From Wyeomyia smithii (taxonomy: Eukaryota; Arthropoda; Insecta; Diptera; Culicidae), in assembly GCF_029784165.1 (NCBI RefSeq), contig NC_073695.1, positions 88,791,902 to 88,855,901 on the forward strand: 64,000 bases of DNA. Direction: 5' to 3'. How positions within the stretch are numbered: position 1 is the stretch's first letter; each line of letters begins with the position of its first letter. A program made the position numbers and the translations under genes. Under the pieces are notes generated by a model. It did no database searches. It was not told the origin of the DNA and worked only from the letters and a program-made list of their open reading frames with translations. Shown in pieces: positions 1 to 11,595 of the stretch.

Positions 1-676
1 GTTGTAGGACCCATAAGGAATAGGGTTTGCAATATTCCCGGGAATCGATTTCCCGGGAAACGGGAATAAAAAATCGCATTTCCCGGGAATTCCCGTGAAC
101 CGGGAACAGACAAATTTTTAAAAAAAATGAGATTTTTAATGAAGTTGATCAGTAAAAGGTAACAAAAAATTGTTTAAACTTCATTCTCAATTCGCATGAA
201 AAACAAATGAAATACAAAACATATTCAAGTTAACATAAAAAATTCGTGATCGATTTTTGTGGCATATTTTTGCAGAAGAGCAAAATTAAAGGGTTTCATG
301 TCGTCAAACAATCGCTTCCGATCCGCTGACAATTTTCCGTTGAGCTCAAAAATTTTATTTCCTTCTGTAAAACTTTGCTCAAGTCTGCTGAATCACCGCT
401 GATGTTCGATTTCTAGAACACTTTCAAATCACCGATTACAGCTTTTGCTACACCTTATTGAAAACTGGTGTCCAATTCTTTCAGTTTGTTGAAGAGAAAA
501 CTAAGTGTTAGGCAGGCATTAGACGCGGAAAATATTTGCTATATTCGGTACGGACTTTTTTAGCAAAATGTTTTTTACACTACAGTAAATATTTATTGCT
601 TACTTGAGCGGTGCAAACCTATTCGCTATTTTTTTTTTTCATTCAAATATATTTGCTATGCTATTGTTATTTTTTT

Positions 677-3036
677 TGACGTAGGACTACGTCTAACCGC
701 ACTATATTGAGATACATTCCGCGAAAACTAAAACCAAGATGTAACGTCGGAATGAAAGATTTCAAACGGTTATACTGATGTAACCACATGATGGTTCACA
801 ATAATCAATATGTCGTTGGATTGATAAAATGATGGACAATTTTGTGATTCTTCAATTTTCATTATCACTTCATTGTTAAACAGTGAAAATTGAATAAAAG
901 TTTCAAGGTCGAATTTTCACCAACAATGTACCAATCATATGCGAGCACGCCTGGCACAGACTTCATGAATAGACACCATCTGCCTGCGGTGATATCCTGT
1001 ATAGCAGTGGCAAAAAAAATTGACAAAATCTCCCCGTCCCAATAGGTCGACTAATGTTAGCCTCCATGAGCCTAGACTATTTTGATGTCTTGAAAGTGAA
1101 GCTTTTTCGGAAGGTTCGTAACCACCTCCACTATCAGACAGTATTACGTTCTGCTGGTAATAAATATGTTAATGTTAATAAAACTGATGTCTTGAAGGAG
1201 AATATGATGGCACAGGCAACAGTACTGCACCAAGCAATGTATGAACAGAGCGCTGGTTACTCGTCGTCTATCAGTGCAGAAAAACTCGATATTCATTTTT
1301 GGTCAGTCAAGCCAAGTGAAACTACATTGCCACTGTTGATGCACAGCGGGGCGTGGAACACAATCGAATTGCCGTTTGAATTGTCTTCTTCTTCTTGTTT
1401 CGTATAGCAGCAAATATCAGAATTCAATATGATTTTTCGGGTGCCGCAAAATACACTGCGCCGCCGGGGACAACAAAATGCGTTGTTTATTTTTGAACTA
1501 TACACTCTGTTTTTTTCAGATTTATTTAAATAATTAATTATAGGGTATTTAAAAGACAATAGAAAACAAAAATGCTCCGTACAGATCTTTAAATAGGTAA
1601 TTAAACGAGCTGAACTGATGATTATATTTAACTAGCTAAATTAATTTAGTCCAATATGACAAAACTAGTTGCATCCCTCAGTGGCGGTATAGGTATATTA
1701 GTATTTGTATTTTTCAATTGAAAACTTTTTTGAAATAGCATTTGCAAGAAAATATTACTTTACTTAACATTACTTGTAATTGAACAACGCTATGCAAACA
1801 TTAATTGCTGAGGCTAATGATGTGCATCACTCTAGCCCATTTTATTTTCGAAGATAACAGACATATAACTTTCAAATATGGTATCTTCGTTGTACTTTGG
1901 TATCTTGAAACTGATCAAATTTTTTCTGATTGATTCTGTATACTGATAAAATGTTTAAAGTGACTTGAATTGAATGTTAACATGTTCATAAAATTCTATA
2001 CAATTTTCAAATTTTCTGTGAATATACATTTTCTACTAAAACTGTGATTCGTTATCGATATTTTTTCCTCGAGCTTGTAACTGCAAGAAAAAAATTTATG
2101 TGACATCTTTGCCGCTTTGTGATCGATGAGTGAGCCAACTTCAACACGACAAATAGATATAGAAAGAAGTTTAATTTCTACTAAATCGTACTCAATTGAA
2201 TATTTTATAGAGGTTGCCTTCTCGCGTATTAAAGAAAATTCGCTGTATTAGAATGAAAGGTATTCATCAATGGTCCAGGAACCAAATTTAGGAGGAAATT
2301 TGGGTCTAGAGCTCTATAGCAATATTTTAGAGAAAAATTTTCTTCTACAAAGTTGTTACATATGAAAAAGCGCTTATTGAAAAAAGAGTGACCAAAATTG
2401 TCGATGCTATCAAGTATCTAACTTTTTATTTTTTGAGATAGAAAACCTTGTTCTACAGATTTATAGCTCCAATAATTTTAAGTAACTTTGTAGAAAAAAA
2501 GTTTTTCTCTAAAACACTGCTATAGAGCTCTAGACCCAAATTTCCCCCAAAATTTGGTTTCTGGACCATTGTGAATGTTAAAGAGAATATTTTTTCTTCT
2601 AAGATAGAGTGCTGCAAAGAAATAATCAAAATACAGACCCCGTTCGATTTTGGCAAAACGCCAGAATTTTTTCTGTTGCCAAAATCGAACCATGCCAAAA
2701 ATGAACGGTTCTTTTTTCATGACTTTTTTGATTTTTCAGGTGGTCAAAGACGACCTCAACAGTAGAAATGGCCACCAATGAACTAGTTTTAGTTCCAAGT
2801 CGTTTGAGGTGTCGCTTGATGAATTTGGGCTGACGACTTATACTTGATATTACCACCCGAACCAAATACCTTTCTTTTGGAAGATCTTGAGCTTAAATTG
2901 GTTAAAATAAATTAAGCAAACTACAAGAGTAAAACGAGCTCGAACCAAACATAGCTTCAAAATAAAAATATAAAATTATTGTAGTCCTACGTCAACTGTG
3001 CGGTCGTGTTTTGGATACCACCCTCCTAATATTTTT
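677..3036. mobile_element. Unclassified transposon with GACGTAGGACTAC ends (copy 1)
   Basis: A 2.36-kb block inserted inside the hAT element. It starts with TGACGTAGGACTACGTC at 677. Near its other end it has the inverted motif GTAGTCCTACGTCA (2981-2994), followed by about 40 bp (to ~3036) that is conserved in the other copies. A nearly identical copy lies in opposite orientation at 53287-55656. Open frames of 117 aa (1054-1407, plus) and 88 aa (1293-1559, minus) are kept in both copies, but they overlap on opposite strands, match no family I recognise, and reflect recent common origin. A 15-bp-stem hairpin lies at about 2642-2690. Superfamily unknown. Confidence 0.75.
2268..2571. mobile_element. 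Foldback MITE nested in the transposon
   Basis: The first and last ~90 bp are inverted copies of each other. They begin CAATGGTCCAG and end CTGGACCATTG, and each arm contains the segment AGAGCTCTATAGC. The matching element in the inverted host copy is at 53753-54064, so it inserted before the host element was duplicated. This is the third nesting level: hAT, then transposon, then foldback MITE. Confidence 0.8.
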
Positions 3037-3636
3037 AAATAAATAAATCTAGTTTTCATTGACAGAACAACATTTTAAACCCTTTTGGAGTTTATATCAT
3101 TATGGATTATAACATAAGATTCCGAAGAAGAATTTTGGTTAATTAACTACGTTATTTCGTTACTTCGACGTTCGGTGGTTTTCTCTGACCGAGACAAACC
3201 GGAAGGAAACGATAGAATTCTTAATAATCAGTTCAATACGAGTCAAAATAAGTCAGTCTTAGAGCGTTTGAAGGCTTAATAATTAACAAAGATGATTTTT
3301 ACGTTGAAATACTATACTGACTTTAAGTTTTATAAAATGATTTATTTCAGGTCGCACCAGTTTGACGTATTTAATTTTATTGCAATAATGCATAAGAAAC
3401 TATAGTAAATCATACAAAAATTTTCGCGGAACTCGGGAATCTCGGGATCCCGGGAATCAATATTTTTGTCCCCGGGATCCGGGAATCCCGGGAAAAGCTA
3501 TTTCCCGGGAAATCGTTCCCGGGACTGCAAACCCTAATAAGGAACACGAAAAGTGCATGGGAGCGCAAAAAAAAACACCATCGCTTTTTTCCCATTTAAA
3601 CGTATCCCACCCAGTCTAATAGATACTCTGTTTGCA

Positions 3637-3849
3637 AAGCAAAGCAAAGCCTTGGTGCTACATTCAGATTCGGAACTTGACCTCCTGTTTCTTTATAAAC
3701 AGACTTCGCAGCCGACTGTTTAGTGTACAGGACAATTGCGGGGCTAGCGCTACGTTCCTACTGACATTAACAGCCTCTCCCGGGCCGAGACTCGAACCTA
3801 CGACGACTGGCTTGTTAGGCCAGCATCTTACCTCGAGACCATCTGGGAG
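3637..3849 (-). mobile_element. tRNA-derived SINE, family B
   Basis: Read on the minus strand, it starts with a tRNA-like head with a pol III B-box (GGTTCGAGTC at about 3792-3801). Its tail contains the segment GCGCTAGCCCCGCAATTGTCC. It is flanked by a 12-bp direct repeat ACTCTGTTTGCA (3625-3636 and 3850-3861), the expected target duplication of LINE-mobilised SINEs. A second copy is on the plus strand at about 28018-28250. Confidence 0.8.
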
Positions 3850-4204
3850 ACTCTGTTTGCACTGAGTCTTAAATTAGAAAGCAATGTTTATATTATACAA
3901 AAGCGACGTGGAATAAATCATACATCTCCGATACAGTCTTTTGAAACATCTGGATCGCCAACTGTGTTACATATGCACGCGCAGGGGTTGATTTTGTTAC
4001 AATGTGTAACGCCTGGCAGCTGCAATTATTTCTTACTCACAGTAGCTAAGTAAGCACTGAAGTTTTCTCTAAACATTTTCGAAAATGTTATTATAAAGCA
4101 ATTAAAAACAAAAGGTTCATTCACTTACACTAGTTAAGCACTACACAAAGTAAGAAAATTTTGCAAAGTTGTCAATGACTCGTAGATTCTTTTGAGAACA
4201 AATA
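3850..4204 (+). repeat. Diverged fragment of the ~2-kb dispersed repeat
   Basis: The order of sequence segments (CTCTGTTTGCAC, TTAAATTAGAAAGCAAT, a TGTTACAT block, AGCTAAGTAAGCA, and so on) is the same as at 18390-19100 and 20580-21250. It is an older, diverged partial copy interrupted by the family B SINE. No coding potential. Confidence 0.65.
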
Positions 4205-4853
4205 ACGATAATAAAACAGAGAGAATGGGAAAGCAAGAGAGAGAGAATCTGAAAGAGATAGAGAAAGAGAGAAAGAAAGAGAGAAAAACAGGGAGAGAGA
4301 GAAAAAGGAAGAGCAGAGAAAGAGAAAAAAAAAAGAAAGAGAAAATACACAGAGTAAGTAAGTTGGTAATGACATCTTTTGAGAAATCAACAACGGTAGT
4401 AAGAAAGAGAGAGAGAGTAACTGAAAGAAAAAGAGAAAGAGAGAGTGAAAGGAAGAAAAAGAGAAAAACAGAGAAAAAGAGAGAGAATGAAAAGAAGAGA
4501 AAGAGAAAATGAGAGAGAGAGAAAAAGAGGAGAAGGATGGTAAAATAAAGAAAGAAAAAAATTAAAATAAAAAGAAAAAGAAAGAGAAAGTGAAAAAGAA
4601 AGTGAAAGAGAAAGAGAGAGAAAGAAAAAGAGAGAGAGAGAGATAAAGAAAAAGAGAAAGAAAAGAGAAAGAGAAAAAGAAAAGAAAGAGAAAGAGAAAA
4701 AGAAAGAGAGAGCAAAAGAGAAAGAGAAAGAGAAACAGAAAAAGAAAGGGAAAGAGAAAGAGAAAGAGAAAGAGAAAGAGAAAGAGAAAGAGAAAGAGAA
4801 AGAGAAAGAGAAAGAGAAAGAGAAAGAGAAAAAGGACGAGAAAGAGAATTGAA
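4205..4853. repeat. Long polypurine GAGAAA simple-repeat tract
   Basis: About 650 bp almost purely A and G on the plus strand, built from GAGA, GAAA and GAGAAA units. The regular (GAGAAA)n core is near 4748-4830. It expands a short GA-rich stretch present in the related repeats at 19080-19130 and 21230-21290. The long minus-strand open frame across it is low-complexity and not a gene. Confidence 0.9.
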
Positions 4854-4963
4854 AAGTCTAAGTAAAAGGAACGTAACCGGTTTTTGAGGGTGAATTTTTT
4901 TAAGAAAAAATATTTTCCAATGTTCTTTATGAATTAATAAACAACTATTAATCAAATACAATA

Positions 4964-5379
4964 CAGTCATACCTCGATATAAGGCAACCTCGATATAACG
5001 TAACTTTTACCTCGATATAACATAACTTTTTTTAATTTCCTAAAATTGAAATACAACAGTTATTTTTGGGTTGTATAATGTTCCGAATAAATGTTTTAAG
5101 TAAGTTTTGAAACCAATAAGTTCCGTAAAATGGGTAAAGTTGGCATTTTTTTCAATCTTTTGTGACTGGTTATGTTTGTCTACGAAAATTTTCTTAAAGG
5201 GACTTAAGACAGGTTTATATATACTTTTAGGTGAAGGGAATAAGTTTTTGCGCACTTTTGAGTAACCATCAAGAATTATGCATCAATGAAAAAATATTTT
5301 TTTCGTGCTTCGATATAACGTAACTCGATATAACGTAACGAAAATAAAAATAAAGTTGCTTTATATCGAGTTACGACTG
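4964..5379. mobile_element. Tc1/mariner-type MITE
   Basis: The ends are inverted: CAGTCATACCTCGATATAA at the left and TTATATCGAGTTACGACTG at the right. It is flanked by TA on both sides (4962-4963 and 5380-5381). Subterminal CGATATAACGTAAC motifs repeat several times. About 416 bp with no transposase, so a non-autonomous element, probably pogo/Tigger-like by its terminal sequence. Confidence 0.8.
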
Positions 5380-5739
5380 TACATTCAAATACTTTATGGT
5401 GATTGACTTCCAAAATACATCCGTTTCAAGTTATAAGATAGAAAACAAAAGACGTAAGACGAAACTGCTACCTGCATCTTTATCGAAGACGTCACACTAA
5501 TCAAAACAAAGCATTCTGGCTCTAAACATATCTGTATTCATCAACACTATTTTAACATTAACCCTTTTAAAAAATTAATCACGATTAAAAGAACTAGAAC
5601 AAATTACATCTTTAGCCCATAAATACATCTGTGCAAGGTTAGGCTATTACGTTGAAACTGACAATTTCAATATTATTAAAATTGGGACGTTTGTTGAGAA
5701 ATTGCTTTGCTTTCTCAGATGCTTTGTTCAATAATTACA

Positions 5740-6160
5740 CTGGTCAACAAAGGTTTTTGCTCAAACTCTAAAAAAAGTAAGATTATAGCTTTTTAACCCT
5801 TTCGGTGAATTGTGGTACCCCTTGCAAAGAAAGCAGTGCGTCAAATGGCCGCAGAGTAGTTGCTCGCCGGGTTCGTCGCTCGATCTTTTATTTTTTCTGA
5901 GTTTGAGCTTCAGTGTAAACCTGTGTTGTCACCTGGTCCACAAAAGCGGGATTATTTTTTATAGAACTGGAAAACAAATGGGAGATTATAGCTTTTTAAA
6001 TACTCCTGTGAATTTCGTCGCTTCTAGTCTAGTCGGAAGTACGTCAAGTCTTCAGAGACTTAAATAAAGTTTTACTGTAGGCAAACATAGAAGCGACGAA
6101 CTCGACGGGCAATTACTTAGCGGCTTTCTAACGCACTTCTATTTTTGTTAGGGTCATCAA
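5740..6160. repeat. Diverged foldback-like dispersed repeat
   Basis: It begins CACTGGTCAACA and contains TTGCTCGCCGGGTTCGTCGC at 5859-5878. An inverted version of that segment lies near 6090-6115. The same start and internal segment recur at 16076-16240, and a further diverged copy is at about 29730-29860. Ends are not clean, so class is unknown. Confidence 0.5.
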
Positions 6161-7439
6161 AATATACCGAAATTGTTAAAAATTTAGCAGTCTTTCTTTT
6201 TTCCGGTTAGTACGTTAGAATTTCTTTTTCGACCAAAAAATTTCCTTTTTTTCGTGAAAATACGCTTTTTTGTAAGTCATTAATGGTTCTCAGCTACAAA
6301 TACAGATAACAGAGAGATTTAATGAATAATTTAGAAGCAATTTCCATCCTTTGAATTATTCAACCCATTAGAATAACTCTCCGTGAATGTGAACACAACC
6401 ATAGCTTTTTGATAATTGGTCCAATCTCCATGAGGGCAAAGAATGAGTAATGTTACATCAATTGTATATCTATTAAATAAAAATAAGTTGGTGTCTGTAT
6501 AACGGCGTTTCACTCGGAGTAGAATCAACGGATTTGAATGATTCTTTTTGTGTTCGTTATGTCTTCATCTTCAACGAGTTAATAGGCCATAAAAATAACA
6601 ATAATCAACTGATAAAGTTAGAAAAAAATTGAAATATTTTTTCGGTTTTTCCCGCCTTTTACTCCAAGAACAACATTCATTAGATCATTAGATTACTATG
6701 ATTGTAGGCTATGACCGGTAGACAAGTTGTTGTAGCGTCGTTATTGAGGCGTCGTAGTTGAGTAAACAAGCACCTGTTAATGGTTCTCATATAAATTGAT
6801 ATTCGTTTTCGCTGCCTACTACACCTTTTCTATGCAAAAGCGCTATAGCGTGGTAGCAGCAAACTCGACATGCATGTGAATACTCTCAACGTGGCTTTGA
6901 TTTTATTCAAGGGCATATACTTGATAATGTAAAATAAATTTCTGGCTTATTTGAGCAAAGTTGCATATAATCGTTTTATTTATCTGAAAAATGAAAAGAA
7001 AGAACAAGAATAACACTACATGTGCGATGATTTAATTTACCATAGCTCGAATCTAATCAATCTGTTCAATTTTCTCTAAAATGCACACTGATTTAGATCA
7101 TTGACATTTGCTCATGCTGCAATGATTCTCTTAGCTGGTAAAAGAAACGTGTAGTTTTTGTTTCTCAAAAAACATTGATTTCTGTTCATGTTTCGTTAAA
7201 TAGGCACTATTGCATTCCTACAAATCTCTGTATTTACAATAAATTGTTGAATGTTGAATTGAAAACTATAATGTTGCGAAGTGTCAATTGCACTGTGGTT
7301 AGGGAGCAGATCTGTCTCAAAAATCAGATGAAATATTATTGTCATTGAAGCGAAAATTTCGAAGCTCCGTGTACCTACTAATTTACCATTTAATTTCAAT
7401 CGTTTGTATGTACCTTCGCGCTCCGCACTTGCGTGATAT
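6161..7439. other. Intergenic, nothing recognised
   Basis: AT-rich, short frames only. I see no gene, splice structure or clear repeat boundary here. Confidence 0.5.
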
Positions 7440-7600
7440 TTGATAATGCCCGAAGCCCCTCAAACATGCATATTCTCGCATAAACAGCTTTATGTCGCAT
7501 GGTCACGAGAAAAACAATTGGTATCATGTATGTTTGAAAATAAAAAGATACCCGAAAAATGGTTGCCCATTAGGTTTTGCGAGAATTTTTGTTCAGGACA
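7440..7600 (+). pseudogene. Helitron helicase remnant
   Basis: A short frame reads FSHKQLYVAWSR around residues 13-24. This matches helicase motif VI of Helitron Rep/Hel proteins (FTHGQLYVALSR-type), as in the longer fragment at 8505. Sequence on both sides has lost the frame. Confidence 0.6.
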
Positions 7601-8504
7601 AAACCATATTGCCACTATACCATGGCAATAACGAAAATCAACTGGAAAAGTTATAAAACGTTCTGAGATTCTGAGAGGTTTTCTGTGAGTTTTAGTGAGT
7701 AACGATTTTTTGTTGCCTTTGATCGGAAAAATTCGAAACAAGTTTTCATCACCGGAGCGTACTTAAACGATAGCCTTCATTTTTTTTTTAATATTTTATG
7801 GAATAGTTCTATGCGATTTTCGTATTGATTTCTGTTGATGCCACTTCAACGTCGGTTTCTGTTAATTTGTGCTGTGACTGTTTTTCAAGAAAGAAGAAGA
7901 CACTGTCGGTACGTAATAAACATAATAGATTAAAAATAATAATGTGTTTTTGCGAGAATTCTGAGGAGTATTCATACTGGTTTCAGTTGGTTTCGAATAA
8001 TTTTCTTCCACATGTAGTGGGAATGCTTCCTAACGAAGATGCCGCTAAGGGTATTTTATAAAAGGAATGTTCCCTAATCTACATGATCAAACTGATTCTT
8101 GATTATCTTCCAGTTGACTTTGACAAATTTCTGCTGTGGTCAAAGTGTTTTTTGTTCAGATGAAGTTGTTGTAAGTGGAATGTTCAAATACTTAACATGC
8201 CGTTGAATTAAAATTAAATTCGTTGTTTTTGTTCCAGTTTTGCGAGTTAAGACACGAGTAGTAGCAGGTCAATAAAAGTGTCAGGCTCCGCAACACTGAA
8301 GATAGAATATTAAAAAGGAAATATACGAGTCCCGAAGGGAAGTTGATCGGTTAAGAACGAGACGAGCTTGAAATGCACGACGTTCGACACCCCATATATC
8401 TCAAAATCGTCAGTTACACACTTAGTTTCCATAGTCTTTAAACGAGTCTTGAACAAACGAAAAAAAATTAAGTATAATAACTTAAACACTCAATTGAGAG
8501 AAAA

Positions 8505-8879
8505 ATGCTAATCAAATATTTTCAAATACTACTGCTTTATAGATTCAAGGTCAAATTTACCACCGAACATATGCATTGCTGCCACTACCCGATGGCAAAT
8601 ATCCTTGAAGCGACAATTCTGACAGGAAACTACAAAGGAGAAGTCGTAATAATCCCGCGTATCTCGATTACTCCTACCGATTTGCCGTTAAGTTTTAAAC
8701 GTCTGCAATTTCCCGTGCGTCGCGCATTTGCGATGACTATTGATAAAACCCAAGGACAGTCACTGAAAATTTGTGGCATAAACTCCGAGTATTCATGCTT
8801 CTCACATGGACAGCTCTATGTCGCATATTCACGTGACCCTGACCCCGACATTGTGGAACATATAGAATTTAGTGGCTAG
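8505..8879 (+). pseudogene. Helitron Rep/helicase C-terminal fragment
   Basis: A 124-residue open frame. From about residue 31 it matches the C-terminus of the Pif1-like helicase domain of Helitron Rep/Hel proteins. Helicase motif V (RRAFAMTIDKTQGQS, near residues 72-86) and motif VI (SHGQLYVAYSR, near residues 100-110) are both visible. The Rep (HUH) domain, the rest of the helicase and a proper start are absent, so this is a 5'-truncated copy. The first 30 residues look unrelated. A Helitron-like 3' end follows about 400 bp downstream (9285-9316), consistent with one decayed element. Confidence 0.85.
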
Positions 8880-9284
8880 GACCGCCTTGACCACTTTCAC
8901 ATGTTTCGTATATTCCGAATTTTAAGCTTGAATTATTTAGAATTCTGAAGTTTTTTATAAAAAATGTTCCAGTGAGATTGTCCAGGCAGAAGGGTATTAC
9001 TATATTTGCATTAAGCCAAGCTTTTGAATAATTGAAAAAATAATGTAATAATTTCCTTCAGAATATTTAAAAGAATGACTGTTTATTTTCAGAAATGTAT
9101 TGAAATGATTTGATTATGGTTGAAAGGTGCTTCATAATGTTCAATGAAATAAAAACGTAGATTTTTACGAGCTCAGGATTAAAAAAAACTAAAAACAAAT
9201 CAGAGCCGAAACACATCGTAGGTATGTTTTTTAGCAGCAGTTAGATATTTCAGTTTTTGCAATACAACAGTCAATAAAACTCAA

Positions 9285-9316
9285 GGCGGCGGTACGAAGT
9301 TTGCCGGGTCAGCTAG
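9285..9316 (+). mobile_element. Helitron 3' terminus
   Basis: GC-rich short hairpin-forming sequence GGCGGCGGTACGAAG, then TTTGCCGGGTCAG, ending CTAG followed by T. This is the form of Helitron 3' ends (hairpin, then CTRR, inserted before T). It lies downstream of the helicase remnant in the same orientation. Confidence 0.65.
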
Positions 9317-9477
9317 TTTCCAATAAATCTATGTCTGTTGCTTGAGAACCACAAATAACTCGCAAAAACCGTATTTTGACACAATTTTGTAAATTTGAAA
9401 GGAAGGAACGAAGGTTTTCACAGGTTTTTTACCTTTGTTATACTAAACAAAGCTCGACTAACTGAGCAATGTCTGTT

Positions 9478-9490
9478 CGTGTGTATGTGT

Positions 9491-9535
<45 letters not shown>
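9478..9535 (+). repeat. (TG)n microsatellite
   Basis: GTGTATGTGTGTG followed by an uninterrupted TG run, inside the dispersed repeat. The same position is CA/TG-rich in the copies at 19665, 21825 and 23005, with different lengths. Confidence 0.95.
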
Positions 9536-9538
<3 letters not shown>

Positions 9539-10014
9539 TGTCTGTATGTATGTGCCACAAAATAGTAACGCACCTTTCTTACAGAACGCAATATCCGATT
9601 TTGATGATCTTATATGCAAACGAAAGCTACTGTGCTCCCCCAGAATGCTACCGAGTGGATTTTTGATTAGTGGCTTAGATTTTAAGATATTGATCAAAGA
9701 GTATTTTTTATATAAGACATTTAACTATTAAGATAAAATAAACGTCACGGAGGGCCATGTGTTGTATACCAATCGACTCAGATCGACAAACTGAACAATT
9801 TCTGTATGTATGTGTATGTGTGCCTGTACGTATGTATGTGTAAATATGTTGTTTATGTGTAGTATTTCAAAATCGAATCGAAAAAAAAAACAAAAAAACG
9901 CTTTATTTATTCATGCAATGTTTGCAGCTTTAAAAGATAGCCCCAGAGCTCTTTGGAAATCACATTGAGCAAGATTTTTTTATTGGTAGCTTGAACTTTA
10001 GAATACTGACCTAA

Positions 10015-10182
10015 GGAGCCATTCACATACCACGTGGACAGATTTTTAACAATTTTGACCCCCCTCCCCTCCCCCTCCGTGGACAACTGCCCAAATAAAT
10101 TCTAAAAAAATTGTATGGACCGTGGACATTAGCCAACCCCAACCCCCCTCCAAAGCTGTCCACGTGGTATGTAGATGGCCCC
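10015..10182. mobile_element. PIF/Harbinger-type MITE
   Basis: 168 bp with inverted ends GGAGCCATTCACATACCACG and CGTGGTATGTAGATGGCCCC. It is flanked by TAA on both sides (10012-10014 and 10183-10185), the 3-bp TWA duplication of PIF/Harbinger elements. Confidence 0.85.
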
Positions 10183-10485
10183 TAAGTATATTTTAGACAT
10201 GGGATATTTTACTTATAGGAAAATTTCTCTCTCTCTCTCTTCCTCTCTCTTTATTCTTTTATTCGTATCGCTATTCATTTCGCGAAGAAAAATAACGATC
10301 ATCGACAACCTTGCATAATTTTAAGCCCTTCGTAGTGCGATTCAATTGTTGTAAATAAATGAACCTTCTGCTTTTAATAACTTTTTCTGAACAATTTTAA
10401 ATATATCTTAGAGGTAACTGCAATGCCTACTTAGCTCCTGGTCCCGCATGAGAAGCTTCCGTTCTTACTTCCTTTTAAATATAAG

Positions 10486-10712
10486 GTAATCGCTCCATTA
10501 TTCATCTCAACAGCTATATTCATCTTATTTCTCTCATTTGTCCAATTTACCGTCAAATTTCTACAAATATTGAAAATAAATCTCTTTGCTTTTCGATTTT
10601 GTCAAGTGGTTGAAAGTCTTACGTTGAAAATATGGTTAAATTTGACGATGATTTGATCAAATGCGTGATGAGATGAATATAGGTACTGAGATGAATATAG
10701 GAGCAATAACCC
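10486..10712. mobile_element. Short TIR element (MITE)
   Basis: The left end GGTAATCGCTCCATTATTCA and the right end (reverse complement GGTTATTGCTCCTATATTCA) are inverted, and each is followed by ATTCATCTCA-type repeats. The target duplication is not clear. Confidence 0.6.
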
Positions 10713-10851
10713 TATATTAAATTGTACGTAGAACCCAGATTTTTGAAGAACAAGAAGCATTTACAGCATTCTGAAATTAAGCATTGTAGCAAAATCTAAC
10801 CTCACAGCATGCAAATGTAACACAATTAGCGATCCGGATATTTCGGAATGC

Positions 10852-11595
10852 CAGTGGTGGGCACCATTCCGCTAATTCGCTAATTCGCTAATCAGCGACG
10901 CTAAAATTTAGTTAGCGATTTAGCGATTTCGCTAATTTTTGAGCTGGTTAGCGAAACTGTTAGCGTCGCTAAAATTATGGCCTTCGAAACGCTAATCGCT
11001 AATTCGCTAAATTTTGTGGAGAAGCGACAATAGAAATATTTAGAAAAAACTGTGAATTGCTGATGGCGTACGTAAATGGCTTCGAAAGATGAACATACTT
11101 TACTGCGAAAGTTACTTTTGTCAGTTTTTTTACCCTAGAATGGAGTTCCAGTTATCGTACAAGCCACAGGAGCATTTTGAAGAACAAGCACAAGGTCTAG
11201 ATTGAATTTTTGGCACACCAAGAACTTTGGTAAATTGCAATGCGCTTGAAATTATGACAACTTTGGTTCTACTTTTTCGATTCAGATAATAATTGAATTT
11301 TCATGAAAACATTCCTAAGAGTTTCTATTTTCAATGCAAGCTAAATAACTTTTGTTATTTTTGTTTTCGTTTGTTTAACCAAAAGAGATCAAAGTGGTCC
11401 AAATCTTACAAAACACGAGCAATAAATATAGTGATATGACTATTTACATATTAAAAAGTTAGCGATTAGCGATTAGCGAAAGTTCCGCTAATGTGGGTTT
11501 AGCGTTTAGCGTTTAGCGATTATCGAGCTAAATTTTCCGGTTAGCGACTTAGCGATTAGCGTCGCTAAATTTTCGGTTAGCGGTGCCCACCACTG
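10852..11595. mobile_element. hAT MITE, copy 1
   Basis: Inverted ends CAGTGGTGGGCACC and GGTGCCCACCACTG, with the 8-bp target duplication CGGAATGC on both sides (10844-10851 and 11596-11603). The subterminal 100-150 bp on each side are filled with CGCTAATCGCTAA-type repeats, which probably serve as transposase-binding arrays. A second copy is in opposite orientation at 59223-59986. No coding frame. Confidence 0.95.

Larger units (their letters stand above)
21..3536. mobile_element. hAT-like DNA transposon, host of nested insertions
   Basis: The ends are inverted: TAGGGTTTGCA at 21 and TGCAAACCCTA ending at 3536. The 8-bp sequence ATAAGGAA is repeated directly outside both ends (13-20 and 3537-3544), which is the target duplication length of hAT elements. 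Both subterminal regions carry many TTCCCGGGAA-type repeats (25-110 and 3425-3525). Most of the interior is another transposon (677-3036). A short minus-strand stretch near 290-345 reads as coding-like sequence but cannot be assigned to a transposase with confidence. No intact transposase is present, so it is non-autonomous. Confidence 0.85.

Noticed and set aside
1054..1559. Opposite-strand frames of 117 and 88 aa, repeated at 54774-55279
   Set aside because: Conservation is explained by two recent copies of one transposon; no domain recognised.
4134..4970. 278-aa minus-strand open frame rich in Ser, Leu, Phe
   Set aside because: It is the translation of the GAGAAA simple repeat and has no start context or other coding sign.
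9458..9731. Overlapping frames rich in Cys/Val or His/Thr at the TG/CA repeats (also at 19465, 21686, 22877)
   Set aside because: They are read-through of dinucleotide repeats inside a non-coding dispersed repeat; frames are not conserved between copies.
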